A stretch of 64,000 nucleotides of DNA, taken from NCBI GenBank assembly GCA_036504735.1, contig DASXUQ010000009.1, positions 370,660 to 434,659 of the forward strand. The letters are read 5' to 3'. The stretch comes from a bacterium (GTDB taxonomy: Bacteria > Electryoneota > RPQS01). The notes under the pieces are model-generated. The model did no database searches. It worked only from the letters and a program-made list of their open reading frames with translations, and was not told where the DNA came from. This document shows positions 7,521 to 16,365 of the stretch, piece after piece. A program made the translations under genes and the position numbers. Numbering within the stretch: position 1 is the first letter of the stretch; each line of letters opens with the position of its first letter.

Positions 7521-9017
7521 CTATTTGAGCAGGAGGAGCTTCTGCGTCTTGTTGACTGATCCAGTGGCCAGCCGCGCAAAATAGATCCCCGAAGGTAGGT
7601 TGCTTCCGTCGAAAGTCACCTGATGCTCGCCTGCCTCATACGATGTGTTTGTCAGCAGGAGCACTTCCCGTCCCATGATGTCGTAGACCGTCAGCTTCAC
7701 TCGCTGCGCGCGCGGCACGGTGAAGGTAATTTGCGTGGCGGGGTTGAAGGGATTGGGGAAGGCGGACAGCGAATATGATTCTACTTGCGCCGACCTCTGG
7801 CCGACATCGATGTCAAGATACTCACCGAAGCGGTATAGCTTGATGCGGCTGCCATCGCGGTTTCCTAATCTGCGAGCAGATCCGTCATAGCGACCGATAA
7901 TCCTCAGGTCAAACGACCACGGATCAATGGCCAGAGTATCCGTATGACCATAGGAATGGCCATTTGTGGCATTCAGAACCTCGAAGTCCTGCTGATTCCA
8001 CCGGTAACACAGAAACTCCTCCGACGAATTGCCGCCGATCACATTCGCTGCCAGTGTTGTCCAATAACTGTTGGGAATCCGCCAGAGTTCGCCGAGACTG
8101 TCCTCCGCTGCCCAGTTGGACCCGACGTCGCCGAAGAATACAGGCCTTCCCGTCGTACTGTCATAGGTGCAAAGCACGTCGCCTTCAAAACAAAGGTCCG
8201 AGTTGCTATCCGGCAAACCACAGGCTGCTGCCCACGATTCGCGAACCGTGTCAGCCATGAGTTCCAGCGTGCTTGCTCGATAATTGACACTGACATGATT
8301 TCCGCCGGGACCCTCAAAACTCGAAGTACTGGTACCTGCGCGCGCAAGATGGACGGTCCGGCCATCCCAAGCCCAAGCGGCGCTTGAAACCATATCCAAG
8401 CGGGCTGTCACGGTCGTGTCTCCCGCAAGAATATTCGCCAAGAGGAGCCCCTTATGAGTGTCGTCCGTGAAGCGGGAAGAACCTTCGTCGTCGAGATAGT
8501 GGTAATGGTACCGAATCAGCGCGGGCACGATTGTACTAACGGCGGGCGGCGGTGGCAACGGAGCGGCTGTGGCAACCCGGTATTCGTCAATATCCCAGTG
8601 CTGGTGCAGGTCTGTGTGCTCATAGTGCCAGCCAAGCGCTGGAGTCAACGGCGCACCATCGGAGAGACGAAAAACCTGGAAGGATTCAACGGACCATGCC
8701 GTGGAGAAGGAACTGGCAATGAGGACTTCGGCTTCGTACCCGCCACCCCAGAATGCATGTATGGATATGGGCGAGCCGATGCTCAAATCCAGCGAGTCCA
8801 CCCCCGCCGAATCTGTCCTTCCCCAGTAGATTCGCGTCTGCGTCGAGTCGTGCGTCACCGCCTGCACCCACAGATAATACCCATCTGGGTGCGGCATCAC
8901 ATCCCAGATGGCTCCGGCTTGAGGCAGCGTAATCGTCTGGTCCAACTCCAGCGGAACAAGCTGGGCGGAGGCGAGGAGGGGGAATATGAGGAGGAGAAGA
9001 AATCCGAGCGGTTTCAT
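7521..9017 (-). CDS. Exported protein with C-terminal sorting tail, unknown body
   Basis: 498 residues. The signal peptide is MKPLGFLLLLIFPLLASA. The body (about 20-400) has WD-like and propeller-like short repeats (WDVMPHPDGYYLWVQAV, WAWDGRTVHLAR, CLPDSNSDLCFEGDVLCTYD) but I cannot place it in a family. SAFPNPFNPATQITFTVP begins the sorting tail, ending KTQKLLLLK. It is probably displayed on the cell surface. GGGAGG lies upstream of the ATG. It is convergent with the periplasmic gene and lies downstream of the DUF1015 gene, from which a hairpin separates it. Confidence 0.85.
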   Translation of the reverse strand: MKPLGFLLLLIFPLLASAQLVPLELDQTITLPQAGAIWDVMPHPDGYYLWVQAVTHDSTQTRIYWGRTDSAGVDSLDLSIGSPISIHAFWGGGYEAEVLIASSFSTAWSVESFQVFRLSDGAPLTPALGWHYEHTDLHQHWDIDEYRVATAAPLPPPPAVSTIVPALIRYHYHYLDDEGSSRFTDDTHKGLLLANILAGDTTVTARLDMVSSAAWAWDGRTVHLARAGTSTSSFEGPGGNHVSVNYRASTLELMADTVRESWAAACGLPDSNSDLCFEGDVLCTYDSTTGRPVFFGDVGSNWAAEDSLGELWRIPNSYWTTLAANVIGGNSSEEFLCYRWNQQDFEVLNATNGHSYGHTDTLAIDPWSFDLRIIGRYDGSARRLGNRDGSRIKLYRFGEYLDIDVGQRSAQVESYSLSAFPNPFNPATQITFTVPRAQRVKLTVYDIMGREVLLLTNTSYEAGEHQVTFDGSNLPSGIYFARLATGSVNKTQKLLLLK

Positions 9018-9087
9018 GGGGCAGCCTCCCTATTTGCAGCGGAAACGGGAATTGTCTCAAATTCGCCAAATTGTACCACAAAAACAA

Positions 9088-9118
9088 GAGCCGCGCGAAC
9101 ATTTTGTTCACGCGGCTC
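9088..9118. terminator. Hairpin between the DUF1015 gene and the sorting-tail gene
   Basis: 13-base arms GAGCCGCGCGAAC and GTTCACGCGGCTC with a single mismatch and a loop containing TTTT. The arm sequence GCCGCGCGAA is shared with the hairpin at 4148-4179. It follows the DUF1015 stop on the minus strand. Confidence 0.5.
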
Positions 9119-9222
9119 CGTCTATCATGACCCTTTTCTCCGTTTTGAGGAGGAAGAGCGCACAGCCGTGCGGCGCTACAGAGGCGCGATAAATCGCGCG
9201 GTTGCCCCTTTCAGCGTTTCAG

Positions 9223-10524
9223 CTATTTCTTAATCTTCAGCGGCATCATCACCAGGCCGGCCAGAAGCTTCGGGTAGAAGTCGGTGGACTTTTGGGGCAT
9301 GCGCTCGCCGACGCTGGCGACGTCCTTGACATTCTTGACATCGGTCGGGTTCAGCAGGAAGACGGCCTGAATGCCGCCCTTGCCCAGCTTTTCCATAGCC
9401 TCTTCGGTGTGGCGCACGTACTCCACATTGGTGAAGGCTTCGAGCTTGGCCTTGTCGATGCCCAGCTCATTTTCGAGGATCAGCTTGTGGAGCACGGTCA
9501 CGTCAAGACGGCGGGAGGGCTCGGAAGCATCCGGCACCACGGTGTCCATCACCTTGGGATCCTTGATCTTCAGGAAATAGAACGGGGCCGGGGCATTGAC
9601 GGCGGCCATGCCGAACACATTCTTGCCATTGCGGTTTTCCATCTTCCTGGTCAGCTCATCGGCGGACTTCACCGGCTCGATCTCAAAGTTCCTGGAGAGG
9701 GCGGCCAGCAGCTTGTCGGTGGAGAAATCGGAGACATTCTTGACGAGGCGATGGGTGGGGAAGATCACCAGACCCGGGTCTTCCATCGGGAAGAGGGCCA
9801 TCATGCGATGGTCAAAGCCCTGGCTGCCTTCCGGCTTCCAGCCCTTGGCAAGGCACTCATTTTTATAATTTACAGCAGTTTCGAAACGGTGATGGCCATC
9901 GGCGATGAACAGTTCCTTGGGAGCCACCAAGGCTTGCAGCTTGGCCACAGTGGCCGGATCGGTGATTGCCCAGACCTTGTGGGTCTCGCCGAAGTCATCC
10001 ACGGCTTCAATCAGCGGCTTCTGACCGGCAATGGCGGCATCCATGATCTTCACGGACTCGTTCTGCGGGTCGGAAAAGAGCATGAAGATGTTTTCGTCAT
10101 TGGTTTCGGTGGCGCGCAGCAACCGCAGACGGTCGGCCTTAGGCCCGGCCAGGGTGTGCTCGTGGGCGCGAACGCCCTTTTCTTCAAGTTCAACCGAGGC
10201 GATAAACCCTTTGCGGGTATAGGTTTGACCACGAAACTTGAACGTCTGATAATAGACATAGATGGCCGGCTGGGCATCATTCTTCAGAAGACCCTTGTCC
10301 ACCCACTCCCGCAGGGTCTTGCCCGCGCCGGGATAAGGGGTTTCTTTGTCAGCCACGGATTCATCGGAGAGGATGACGCGTACAATGTTGTAGGGGTGGC
10401 GCTCGTAGTACTTGACCTGAAGCGCGCGGTCGATTTTGTCGTAGGGCTGAGTAACCAGCTTGTTAATGTCCCCAGCGGCACTCTGGTCATAGCGCAGAGC
10501 GACGAAAGGTGCGATTTTAGCCAT
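9223..10524 (-). CDS. DUF1015 family protein
   Basis: 433 residues from ATG 10524 (MAKIAPFVALRYDQ). A longer frame from 10593 adds 23 residues unlike the family. Diagnostic DUF1015 motifs are PYDKID near the start, NIVRVILSDE, HEHTLAGPKADRLRLLRAT and FIADGHHRFETAVNYKNE. The family's biochemical activity is, to my knowledge, unproven. In many genomes it sits beside serA and a class V aminotransferase, both present in this window but about 28 and 34 kb away, so a role around serine synthesis is a reasonable inference only. It is cytoplasmic, with no signal peptide or membrane segment. Confidence 0.88.
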   Translation of the reverse strand: MAKIAPFVALRYDQSAAGDINKLVTQPYDKIDRALQVKYYERHPYNIVRVILSDESVADKETPYPGAGKTLREWVDKGLLKNDAQPAIYVYYQTFKFRGQTYTRKGFIASVELEEKGVRAHEHTLAGPKADRLRLLRATETNDENIFMLFSDPQNESVKIMDAAIAGQKPLIEAVDDFGETHKVWAITDPATVAKLQALVAPKELFIADGHHRFETAVNYKNECLAKGWKPEGSQGFDHRMMALFPMEDPGLVIFPTHRLVKNVSDFSTDKLLAALSRNFEIEPVKSADELTRKMENRNGKNVFGMAAVNAPAPFYFLKIKDPKVMDTVVPDASEPSRRLDVTVLHKLILENELGIDKAKLEAFTNVEYVRHTEEAMEKLGKGGIQAVFLLNPTDVKNVKDVASVGERMPQKSTDFYPKLLAGLVMMPLKIKK

Positions 10525-10673
10525 GAACGGATTTCCCAATAAAACACGTGAGCTGCTTTGTACAAAAATACGCAAACCGGGTCGGAAAATCAAGCCGGGC
10601 GGTTGACTAACATGATGGAATTTTCTATGTTGTTAAGTTGAACCTGTGTGAGGCAAGCCCCAAGGGCCGCCGT

Positions 10674-10734
10674 GGTGGCTTTCCAAAGCCACCCGGTCCC
10701 GCTGACCATTGCGGGGGGACTCTGGAGAGTCCCC
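10674..10734 (+). other. Two tandem perfect hairpins in the leader of the MgtE-N/CBS gene
   Basis: GGTGGCTTT/AAAGCCACC (10674-10693) is followed by GGGGACTCT/AGAGTCCCC (10715-10734), both upstream of ATG 10778. They may be leader structures or dispersed palindromes. Neither has a U tract. Confidence 0.5.
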
Positions 10735-10777
10735 ACCGCGAGTTATCGCAACGGGGATTCTGCGAAGGAGACTTCCT

Positions 10778-12061
10778 ATGACAGCCCGTATTGTCGAAGA
10801 ACTGCATTTTCTATCCGAATTTTTAGGGCGGCCGGCCAAGAGCAAGAAGCTGGGCACGTCCATGGGCCGTATCTGGGACTGTGTGGCCACCTTAACGGAA
10901 CTCTATCCGCAGGTGAAGGGCCTGGTGCTGCGGCACCGGCAGGAGCTGGTGCTCTACCCGGCCACGGCGCAGGAATATGCCGATCTGTTCAAAAAGGGCC
11001 ACCTTACGGTGGATGAGCAGCGGATCATGCCGTTGGAGATGGGACCGAATGACGTGGGCGTGCGCGACATGCTGTGGGATAAGCAGATCGTGGACGTGGA
11101 AGGCGCCAAGGTGGTGCGCGTGAACGACGTGCATCTGCTGATCGGCGAGCGGCAGTGGATCGTGCATGTGGATGTGGGCTTTGCGGGGTTGATGCGCCGC
11201 TTAGGCTGGGAAGCGCCGATGCGCTCCACCTTCAAAGTGCTGGGCAAGGAGATCCACGACGAACTGATCAGTTGGAAGTTCGTGCAGCCGGTCTCCTCGC
11301 AGACGGCGCACATGGAACCGATCCGTCTGACGGTGGGTGCGCAGCGGCTGAATGATCTGCATCCGGGCGAAATTGCGGACATCCTCGAAGACCTCGATCA
11401 CCAGCAGCGGCAGGCGATGGTGGCGGCCCTCGAGCCGGAGACCGCCGCCGAGGCCTTGCAGGAGACCGACGAGGATGTGCAGAAGTCGATCATCGAGGGG
11501 ATGGACGAAGAGCTGGCGGCGGACATCTTAGAGGAGATGGAGCCTTCGGAAGCGGCGGACATTCTGGCGAACATCGACGAGGAAGCCGCCTCGGGGATTA
11601 TGGAGGCGATGGAGAGCGAGGAGGAGGTGGCCGAGATCGAGGAGCTGATGACCTACTCCGAAGATACGGCGGGCTCCCTGATGACGACGGATTATGTGGA
11701 GATCGGCGCGGACCGCACGGTGGGGGAAGCGATGGAAGCGGTGCGCGAAGCGGCGGAGGATGTGGAGTCGATCTACTACGTGTATCTGCACGATGACGAC
11801 GGCAAATTGATCGGCGCACTCAGTCTGCGCCATCTGCTGCGCACGGACCCGCGTTTGCAGGTGGGCAACATTCTGCAGCCGCGGCTGATTACCCTGCACC
11901 TCGATTCGCAGGTCACGGAAATCGCCGAGACCTTTTTGCGCTACTATTTCCTCTGCCTTCCGGTGGTCGATGACGACGGCGTGCAGCGCGGCGTGATCAC
12001 CTTCAAGCACGGCTTCGACCAGCTCTTGCCGCATTTGTACCGGGCGTGGAAAGCAGACTGA
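10778..12061 (+). CDS. MgtE-N / CBS domain protein without a membrane channel
   Basis: 427 residues from ATG 10778, with AAGGAG seven bases upstream. A first section (about 5-180) contains a PRC-barrel-like stretch (VDVEGAKVVRVNDVHLL ... VHVDVGFAGLMRRLG). Then comes an MgtE N-terminal superhelix of short acidic repeats (LHPGEIADILEDLD, MDEELAADILEEMEPSEAADILANID). A CBS pair begins at TAGSLMTTDYVEI and ends near LPVVDDDGVQRGVITF. In MgtE these domains sense Mg2+ and gate the pore; here the pore is absent and no transmembrane segment is seen. It may regulate a transporter in trans. The atypical NRAMP 4.3 kb downstream is the obvious candidate, by inference only. Confidence 0.85.
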   Translation: MTARIVEELHFLSEFLGRPAKSKKLGTSMGRIWDCVATLTELYPQVKGLVLRHRQELVLYPATAQEYADLFKKGHLTVDEQRIMPLEMGPNDVGVRDMLWDKQIVDVEGAKVVRVNDVHLLIGERQWIVHVDVGFAGLMRRLGWEAPMRSTFKVLGKEIHDELISWKFVQPVSSQTAHMEPIRLTVGAQRLNDLHPGEIADILEDLDHQQRQAMVAALEPETAAEALQETDEDVQKSIIEGMDEELAADILEEMEPSEAADILANIDEEAASGIMEAMESEEEVAEIEELMTYSEDTAGSLMTTDYVEIGADRTVGEAMEAVREAAEDVESIYYVYLHDDDGKLIGALSLRHLLRTDPRLQVGNILQPRLITLHLDSQVTEIAETFLRYYFLCLPVVDDDGVQRGVITFKHGFDQLLPHLYRAWKAD

Positions 12062-12221
12062 AGCTGAGTCAGCTTCACCACGAAGCCGCCTGCGGCGGGG
12101 GGACAACGCGGGAATACCGCGTGGTCCTCGGCGAATCTTGTCACAAAAACTTTGTGGTCGCGCGATTCATCGCGCTACATTCTGCCCAAAAGCAAAACGC
12201 ACATTGGCTGGCGCACCAAGC
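12062..12221. other. Short intergenic region
   Basis: It holds a small GC hairpin (CCGCCTGCGGCGG, about 12089-12101) and no recognised gene. The in-frame extension of the next gene into this region lacks a signal peptide and is rejected. Confidence 0.4.
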
Positions 12222-13517
12222 ATGAGACTGCTAACAACGTGCCTATTGATAGGCTTGGGAATACTCGTAGCACAGGCGCAGACGCCCAAATCGCGCCGCA
12301 GGTCGCCGAAAACGGACGCTTTCCTTGCGCGCACCGACTCTGCAGGGCATGTTCTCTGGGCTAAGACGTTCAGTATGGGTGCTGAAACACGCTGTAGGGC
12401 AGCGGTCGCAACTTCGAGCGGTGGATTTGTGCTTGGTGGGACAGCCGATAGTTGCTACTATGTGCATACGCAGGGCGGGGCCTGCTGGATAATGATGACC
12501 GACAGCATGGGCGGTACGCAATGGGAGAATTGTTACTGGCGAGAAGGGGACGACTACCGCAGCCTTCACACATTGATGCGGACAAAAGAAGGCAACATCG
12601 TTGCCGCCGGGCCAACATGGATGTTGTGCATCAGCGAGGCAGGCGAAGTGCTGTGGGCACAGACGTATGTAATTGGAAATGGTGGCGGCAACAGAGTAGT
12701 AGTGCCGTGTCCCGACGGCGGGTTTGTGATGGCTGGGTCGGGTTTTATGCGGCCCAACGGGAAGGGTCAAGGCGGTTGGGTCTCGAAAACCGACGCCAAA
12801 GGGCAACGGCAATGGCTACGCCAATTCGGCAGCGGTTACACGGATTGGCTGATGGATGCAACAGTGACACCGGACGGACGGATCGTTTCCGTCGGTCAAG
12901 CCTATGCGGACAGCGCTGACGTTAACCTTTGCGACTGGAACAGCGACGGCTGGGTGGTGGTGCTCGACTCCAAAGGCCGGAAACTCTGGAACCACATTTA
13001 TGGTCACAAGAATGTCGGGATGCGTTTCCTACGAGTGTGGGCTGCACCCGACGGAGAACTACTGCTCAGCGGGCAGTTATCATGGCCTCGTGGGAGTTCG
13101 AAACAATCCTCGGAAAATCTGATAATGCGCCTCAGTGCGGATGGTGACAGCGTGTGGAGTCAGCGTCGACAAGATGGGTGGATTCAAGATTTGGGCGACA
13201 CTACGAGCGGTTCCAATCTCCCGCTCGGCTATTACGATCAGGTTATGCGCCTCGAACCACAGCGAAACCTTCCTCCCGGGGCTGCAATGTTTTCTGGAGG
13301 GGATCAGATCGCAGAACACCTGCGCTCCGCGGGTTACCTTGGCCGTGTAATAGGCACTCGCACGGGTATTACGCCTAAGGGGTACTTCGAGGCCGGATGG
13401 GTGGAACGTGCGCCATTTGCGCTGTACCCCAGGAACACCATAGAGTGGCGGTTGCGGTTAAAACCAGTGCCGAAGCTGCGGCCGTATGTGGCGCAGCGGG
13501 ATGTCGTCCGGCATTAG
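12222..13517 (+). CDS. Exported beta-propeller-like repeat protein lacking a sorting tail
   Basis: 431 residues from ATG 12222. The signal peptide MRLLTTCLLIGLGILVAQAQ is directly at this start. The body repeats the pattern 'G.VLWAKTF ... GGFVLGG', 'GEVLWAQTY ... GGFVMAGS', 'RQWLRQFG ... GRIVSVGQ'. It is the same delta-60/propeller style as the sorting-tail proteins at 26886-28310 and 31976-33407, and such repeats are usual in surface proteins. Unlike them it ends without PNPFN or KLLLLK (last residues VAQRDVVRH), so it may be periplasmic, truncated, or retained by another route. Base composition is lower in GC than that of its neighbours. Confidence 0.7.
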   Translation: MRLLTTCLLIGLGILVAQAQTPKSRRRSPKTDAFLARTDSAGHVLWAKTFSMGAETRCRAAVATSSGGFVLGGTADSCYYVHTQGGACWIMMTDSMGGTQWENCYWREGDDYRSLHTLMRTKEGNIVAAGPTWMLCISEAGEVLWAQTYVIGNGGGNRVVVPCPDGGFVMAGSGFMRPNGKGQGGWVSKTDAKGQRQWLRQFGSGYTDWLMDATVTPDGRIVSVGQAYADSADVNLCDWNSDGWVVVLDSKGRKLWNHIYGHKNVGMRFLRVWAAPDGELLLSGQLSWPRGSSKQSSENLIMRLSADGDSVWSQRRQDGWIQDLGDTTSGSNLPLGYYDQVMRLEPQRNLPPGAAMFSGGDQIAEHLRSAGYLGRVIGTRTGITPKGYFEAGWVERAPFALYPRNTIEWRLRLKPVPKLRPYVAQRDVVRH

Positions 13518-13606
13518 TGGACGCACTGCCGTGCGCGGCTACGGATTTGATGGTGGTGCGCGGGCACGATACGAGACAGAGAATTTTCTAACCTTCGATA
13601 AGAGCC

Positions 13607-14806
13607 ATGTCTGAGCAACAGATCAAGTGTCCCAAGTGCGGGCATAATTTTGCGGTGACGGAGGCGATGACGCAGCAGATCGCCAACGAGTACCGCGAAA
13701 AATACAAGAGCGCCGCCGCCGATTTGCAGGCGAAGTACGAGCAGAAGCTCGAGGAAGAGCGCAAGGGTGTCGAGCAGCAGATCAAGGAACGGCTCGAAGC
13801 GGAGAAGGTGCGCGCGCGGGAAGACGTGGCGGTGGAACTGAAGGATTTGCAGGCGCAACTCGAAGAGAAGGCCAAAAAGCTCGACGAAGCGCACACCCTC
13901 GAACTGGACCTGCGCAAAAAGCAGCGGGACCTTGATGAGCGGGCGCGGAACATCGAACTGGAACTGACGCGCAAGATGGCCGAGGAGCGGGACGGGCTGC
14001 TGCTGGAAGGACGCAAGCGAGCCGACGAAGAGCACGAACTGAAGCTCAAGGAAAAAGAGAAGCAGCTCGGCGACGCGCTGAAGCAGGTGGATGAGATGAA
14101 GCGCAAGCTGGAGCAGGGCAGCCAGCAGACACAGGGCGAGATTCTGGAACTGGAACTGGAAGAGCAACTGCGCATCAACTTCCCCGACGATGAAATTCAG
14201 CCGGTAGCTAAGGGCGTGCGCGGCGGCGACGTGATCCAGCGCATCGCGGGCTCGGGCGATCCGCTGTGCATTCTCTATGAATTCAAGAACACCAAGAACT
14301 GGTCGGACGGCTGGGTGTCGAAACTCAAGCAGGACCAGCGGGAATGCAAGGCGGAGATGGCGGTGCTGGTGACGCGCGCGCTGCCCAAAGAGATCAGTTG
14401 CTTCGGCCAGAAAGACGGCGTGTGGGTGACGGATTTTGCCTCGGCTATCGGCGTGGCCTGCGTGCTGCGCGAGAGTCTGATCCGCATTTCCTACGCGCGC
14501 ACCGCCGCCGAGGGAATGAGCTACAAGATGGAGCTGATCTACAAATATCTCTCCGGCCCGGAATTCCGCCAGCGGGTCGAGGCGATTGTGGAGAACATCC
14601 GCGACATGCAGAAGGATTTGAACGATGAGATGCGGCGCATCACCAAGCTCTGGGAGAAGCGGCAGACGCAGCTCATGATCATGCAGTCGAGCACGATTTC
14701 GATTCACGGCAAGCTGCATGCGATTATCGGCAACGCGCTCTCGGAGATTCCGGTGCTGCAGTTGCCGCCCGAAGACGGGAGATTGGAAATAGGAAATGAG
14801 AAATAG
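13607..14806 (+). CDS. DUF2130 coiled-coil protein with N-terminal zinc ribbon
   Basis: 399 residues. It starts MSEQQIKCPKCGHNFAV, a one-ended zinc-ribbon knuckle (CPKC). A charged heptad-rich coiled coil covers about 30-185 (EEERKGVEQQIKERLEAEK and similar). The C-terminal domain carries GDVIQRI, ILYEFKNTKNWSDGWVSKLKQDQ and MAVLVTRALPKEI, the conserved part of DUF2130. That domain has been compared with RmuC/restriction-endonuclease-like nucleases (E-F-K motif in YEFKNTKNW). A DNA-related role is plausible but not shown. The last codons run into a GGAAATAGG repeat (residues EDGRLEIGNEK), which suggests repeat-driven change of the C-terminus. Confidence 0.85.
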   Translation: MSEQQIKCPKCGHNFAVTEAMTQQIANEYREKYKSAAADLQAKYEQKLEEERKGVEQQIKERLEAEKVRAREDVAVELKDLQAQLEEKAKKLDEAHTLELDLRKKQRDLDERARNIELELTRKMAEERDGLLLEGRKRADEEHELKLKEKEKQLGDALKQVDEMKRKLEQGSQQTQGEILELELEEQLRINFPDDEIQPVAKGVRGGDVIQRIAGSGDPLCILYEFKNTKNWSDGWVSKLKQDQRECKAEMAVLVTRALPKEISCFGQKDGVWVTDFASAIGVACVLRESLIRISYARTAAEGMSYKMELIYKYLSGPEFRQRVEAIVENIRDMQKDLNDEMRRITKLWEKRQTQLMIMQSSTISIHGKLHAIIGNALSEIPVLQLPPEDGRLEIGNEK

Positions 14807-14815
14807 GAAATAGGA
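14780..14815 (+). repeat. GGAAATAGGAAATGAG short-unit repeat at a gene end
   Basis: Tandem degenerate GGAAATA units begin in the last codons of the DUF2130 gene and continue past its stop. Similar tracts occur at about 17645, 18618, 45778 and 55822. Confidence 0.55.
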
Positions 14816-14865
14816 TATGGGGCCTTCAGCCCATCCCGTGGTTCGGCCGATCGGCTGTCCACAAG

Positions 14866-16203
14866 ATGGAAAGGCAAGGCCTTCACGATGAGCGCGACAT
14901 TATGCGCGCGCTTCAGGAAACAACGAAAGAAGAAAGACATTTGACGAAGACAACAACGCAGGCGAAGGACTTTACGAAGTTCGGGCTGGACGAACGACTG
15001 ATCAAGGCCGTGACCGAAATGGGGTATGAACGGCCGACGCCGATCCAGGAGCAGGCGATACCCTCGCTGCTGGAAGGCAAGGATGTGATCGGCTCGGCGC
15101 AGACCGGCACGGGCAAAACCGCGGCCTTCGGGCTGCCGATCCTGCACAAGTTTCTGGGCCAGCAGACGAAGGGGCACTCGCTCCGCGCGCTGATCCTCTC
15201 CCCTACCCGCGAACTGGCGGCGCAGATCGAAGAGGCGCTGAAAGCCTACGCCAAGCACACCAAGCTGAAAGTGGCCGTGGTGATCGGCGGCGTGTCCATC
15301 GTGCCGCAGACCAAGCGGCTGAAGGACGGCGTGGACATTCTGGTGGCCACACCGGGACGGCTGCTGGACCACGTGGAGCACGGCAACGTGCGGTTCGACC
15401 AGCTCGAAGTGTTTGTGCTGGACGAAGCGGACCGCATGCTGGACATGGGTTTCCTGCCCGACGTGCGGCGGATTGTGGCGATGCTTCCCAAGCAGCGGCA
15501 GACGATGCTGTTCTCCGCGACGGTGCCGCCGGAAATTGCGGTGCTGGCGGGAAGTTTGCTGCACAATCCGGAGCGCGTGCAGGTCGGGCGCACGTCGCAG
15601 GCAGCGGTGGGCATCACCCATGCGGTGTATCCGGTGCAGGCGCATCTGAAACCGGATCTGCTATCCTCGCTGCTGCGGGACATCGGATCGCCCTCGGTGC
15701 TGATTTTCACGCGCACCAAACGCCGCGCGGACAAGCTGTCGCGGGCGCTGGGCAAATCGGGTCTGAAGATCGCGGTGATCCACGGCGACCGTACGCAGAA
15801 TCAGCGGATCGCGGCGCTGGAAGGGTTCAAGCGCGGCAAGTTTGAAGTGCTGGTGGCGACGGACATCGCGGCGCGCGGTCTGGACGTGGAAGGAATCACC
15901 CACGTGATCAATTTCGACGTTCCGGCAACGCCGGAAGATTATGTGCACCGCATCGGCCGCACGGCGCGCGCCGAAGCCGTGGGCGACGCCTTTACACTGG
16001 TGGCACCGGAAGAGGAATACGAAATGCGGCAGATCGAAAGCCATCTGGGCCGCGCGCTTCCCCGCGTGGCGCTGCGCGATTTCGATTACGGCGTGGCCGC
16101 ACCGGAAACCCGCAACTCCCTGCAGCGGGCCAGTGTGAACAAGAAGACCATTCCCACCAGCTTCCATTCGTCGCGAAGGAAAGCGCTGCCGAGGAAACGC
16201 TGA
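14866..16203 (+). CDS. DEAD-box RNA helicase, RhlE-like
   Basis: Up to 445 residues. All superfamily 2 motifs are in order: Q motif (DFTKFGL...GYERPTPIQEQAIP), Walker A SAQTGTGKTAA, PTRELAAQIEE, TPGRLLDH, VLDEADRMLDMGF, SAT, LIFTRTKRRADKL, ATDIAARGLDVEGI and HRIGRTAR. A basic tail (KKTIPTSFHSSRRKALPRKR) follows the helicase core as in RhlE. It unwinds structured RNA in ribosome assembly or decay and is cytoplasmic. The start is uncertain: ATG 14866, ATG 14902 or TTG 14941 are all in frame, none with a strong ribosome binding site. Family alignment favours a start not far before TTTQAKDF. Confidence 0.93.
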   Translation: MERQGLHDERDIMRALQETTKEERHLTKTTTQAKDFTKFGLDERLIKAVTEMGYERPTPIQEQAIPSLLEGKDVIGSAQTGTGKTAAFGLPILHKFLGQQTKGHSLRALILSPTRELAAQIEEALKAYAKHTKLKVAVVIGGVSIVPQTKRLKDGVDILVATPGRLLDHVEHGNVRFDQLEVFVLDEADRMLDMGFLPDVRRIVAMLPKQRQTMLFSATVPPEIAVLAGSLLHNPERVQVGRTSQAAVGITHAVYPVQAHLKPDLLSSLLRDIGSPSVLIFTRTKRRADKLSRALGKSGLKIAVIHGDRTQNQRIAALEGFKRGKFEVLVATDIAARGLDVEGITHVINFDVPATPEDYVHRIGRTARAEAVGDAFTLVAPEEEYEMRQIESHLGRALPRVALRDFDYGVAAPETRNSLQRASVNKKTIPTSFHSSRRKALPRKR

Positions 16204-16365
16204 GGGAACGCAAGCCATTGTTCATCAGTGCATAGAGAAACGCACATGGGCAATGGATTGCGGCTTAATTATGCCTTGTTTGTATTTATGCTTCGGCGGT
16301 ATACCCTTTTTCCCTTTCCTCTTTCAGCGTTCCATTACGTCTCCAGTCATTTTTAGCAACTTCCT
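16204..16365. other. Intergenic region before the NRAMP gene
   Basis: AT-rich stretch (16240-16310) probably containing the promoter, followed by a CTTTCAGCGTTCC tract like those before other genes. No gene. Confidence 0.35.

Noticed and set aside
9202..10542. 446-residue plus-strand frame opposite DUF1015
   Set aside because: It is the antisense shadow of the DUF1015 gene, whose motifs are unambiguous; the His/Gly/Leu-rich translation has no family features.
13514..14719. 401-residue minus-strand frame opposite the DUF2130 gene
   Set aside because: Antisense shadow of a Glu/Lys-rich coiled coil, which always gives long Leu/Phe-rich antisense frames.
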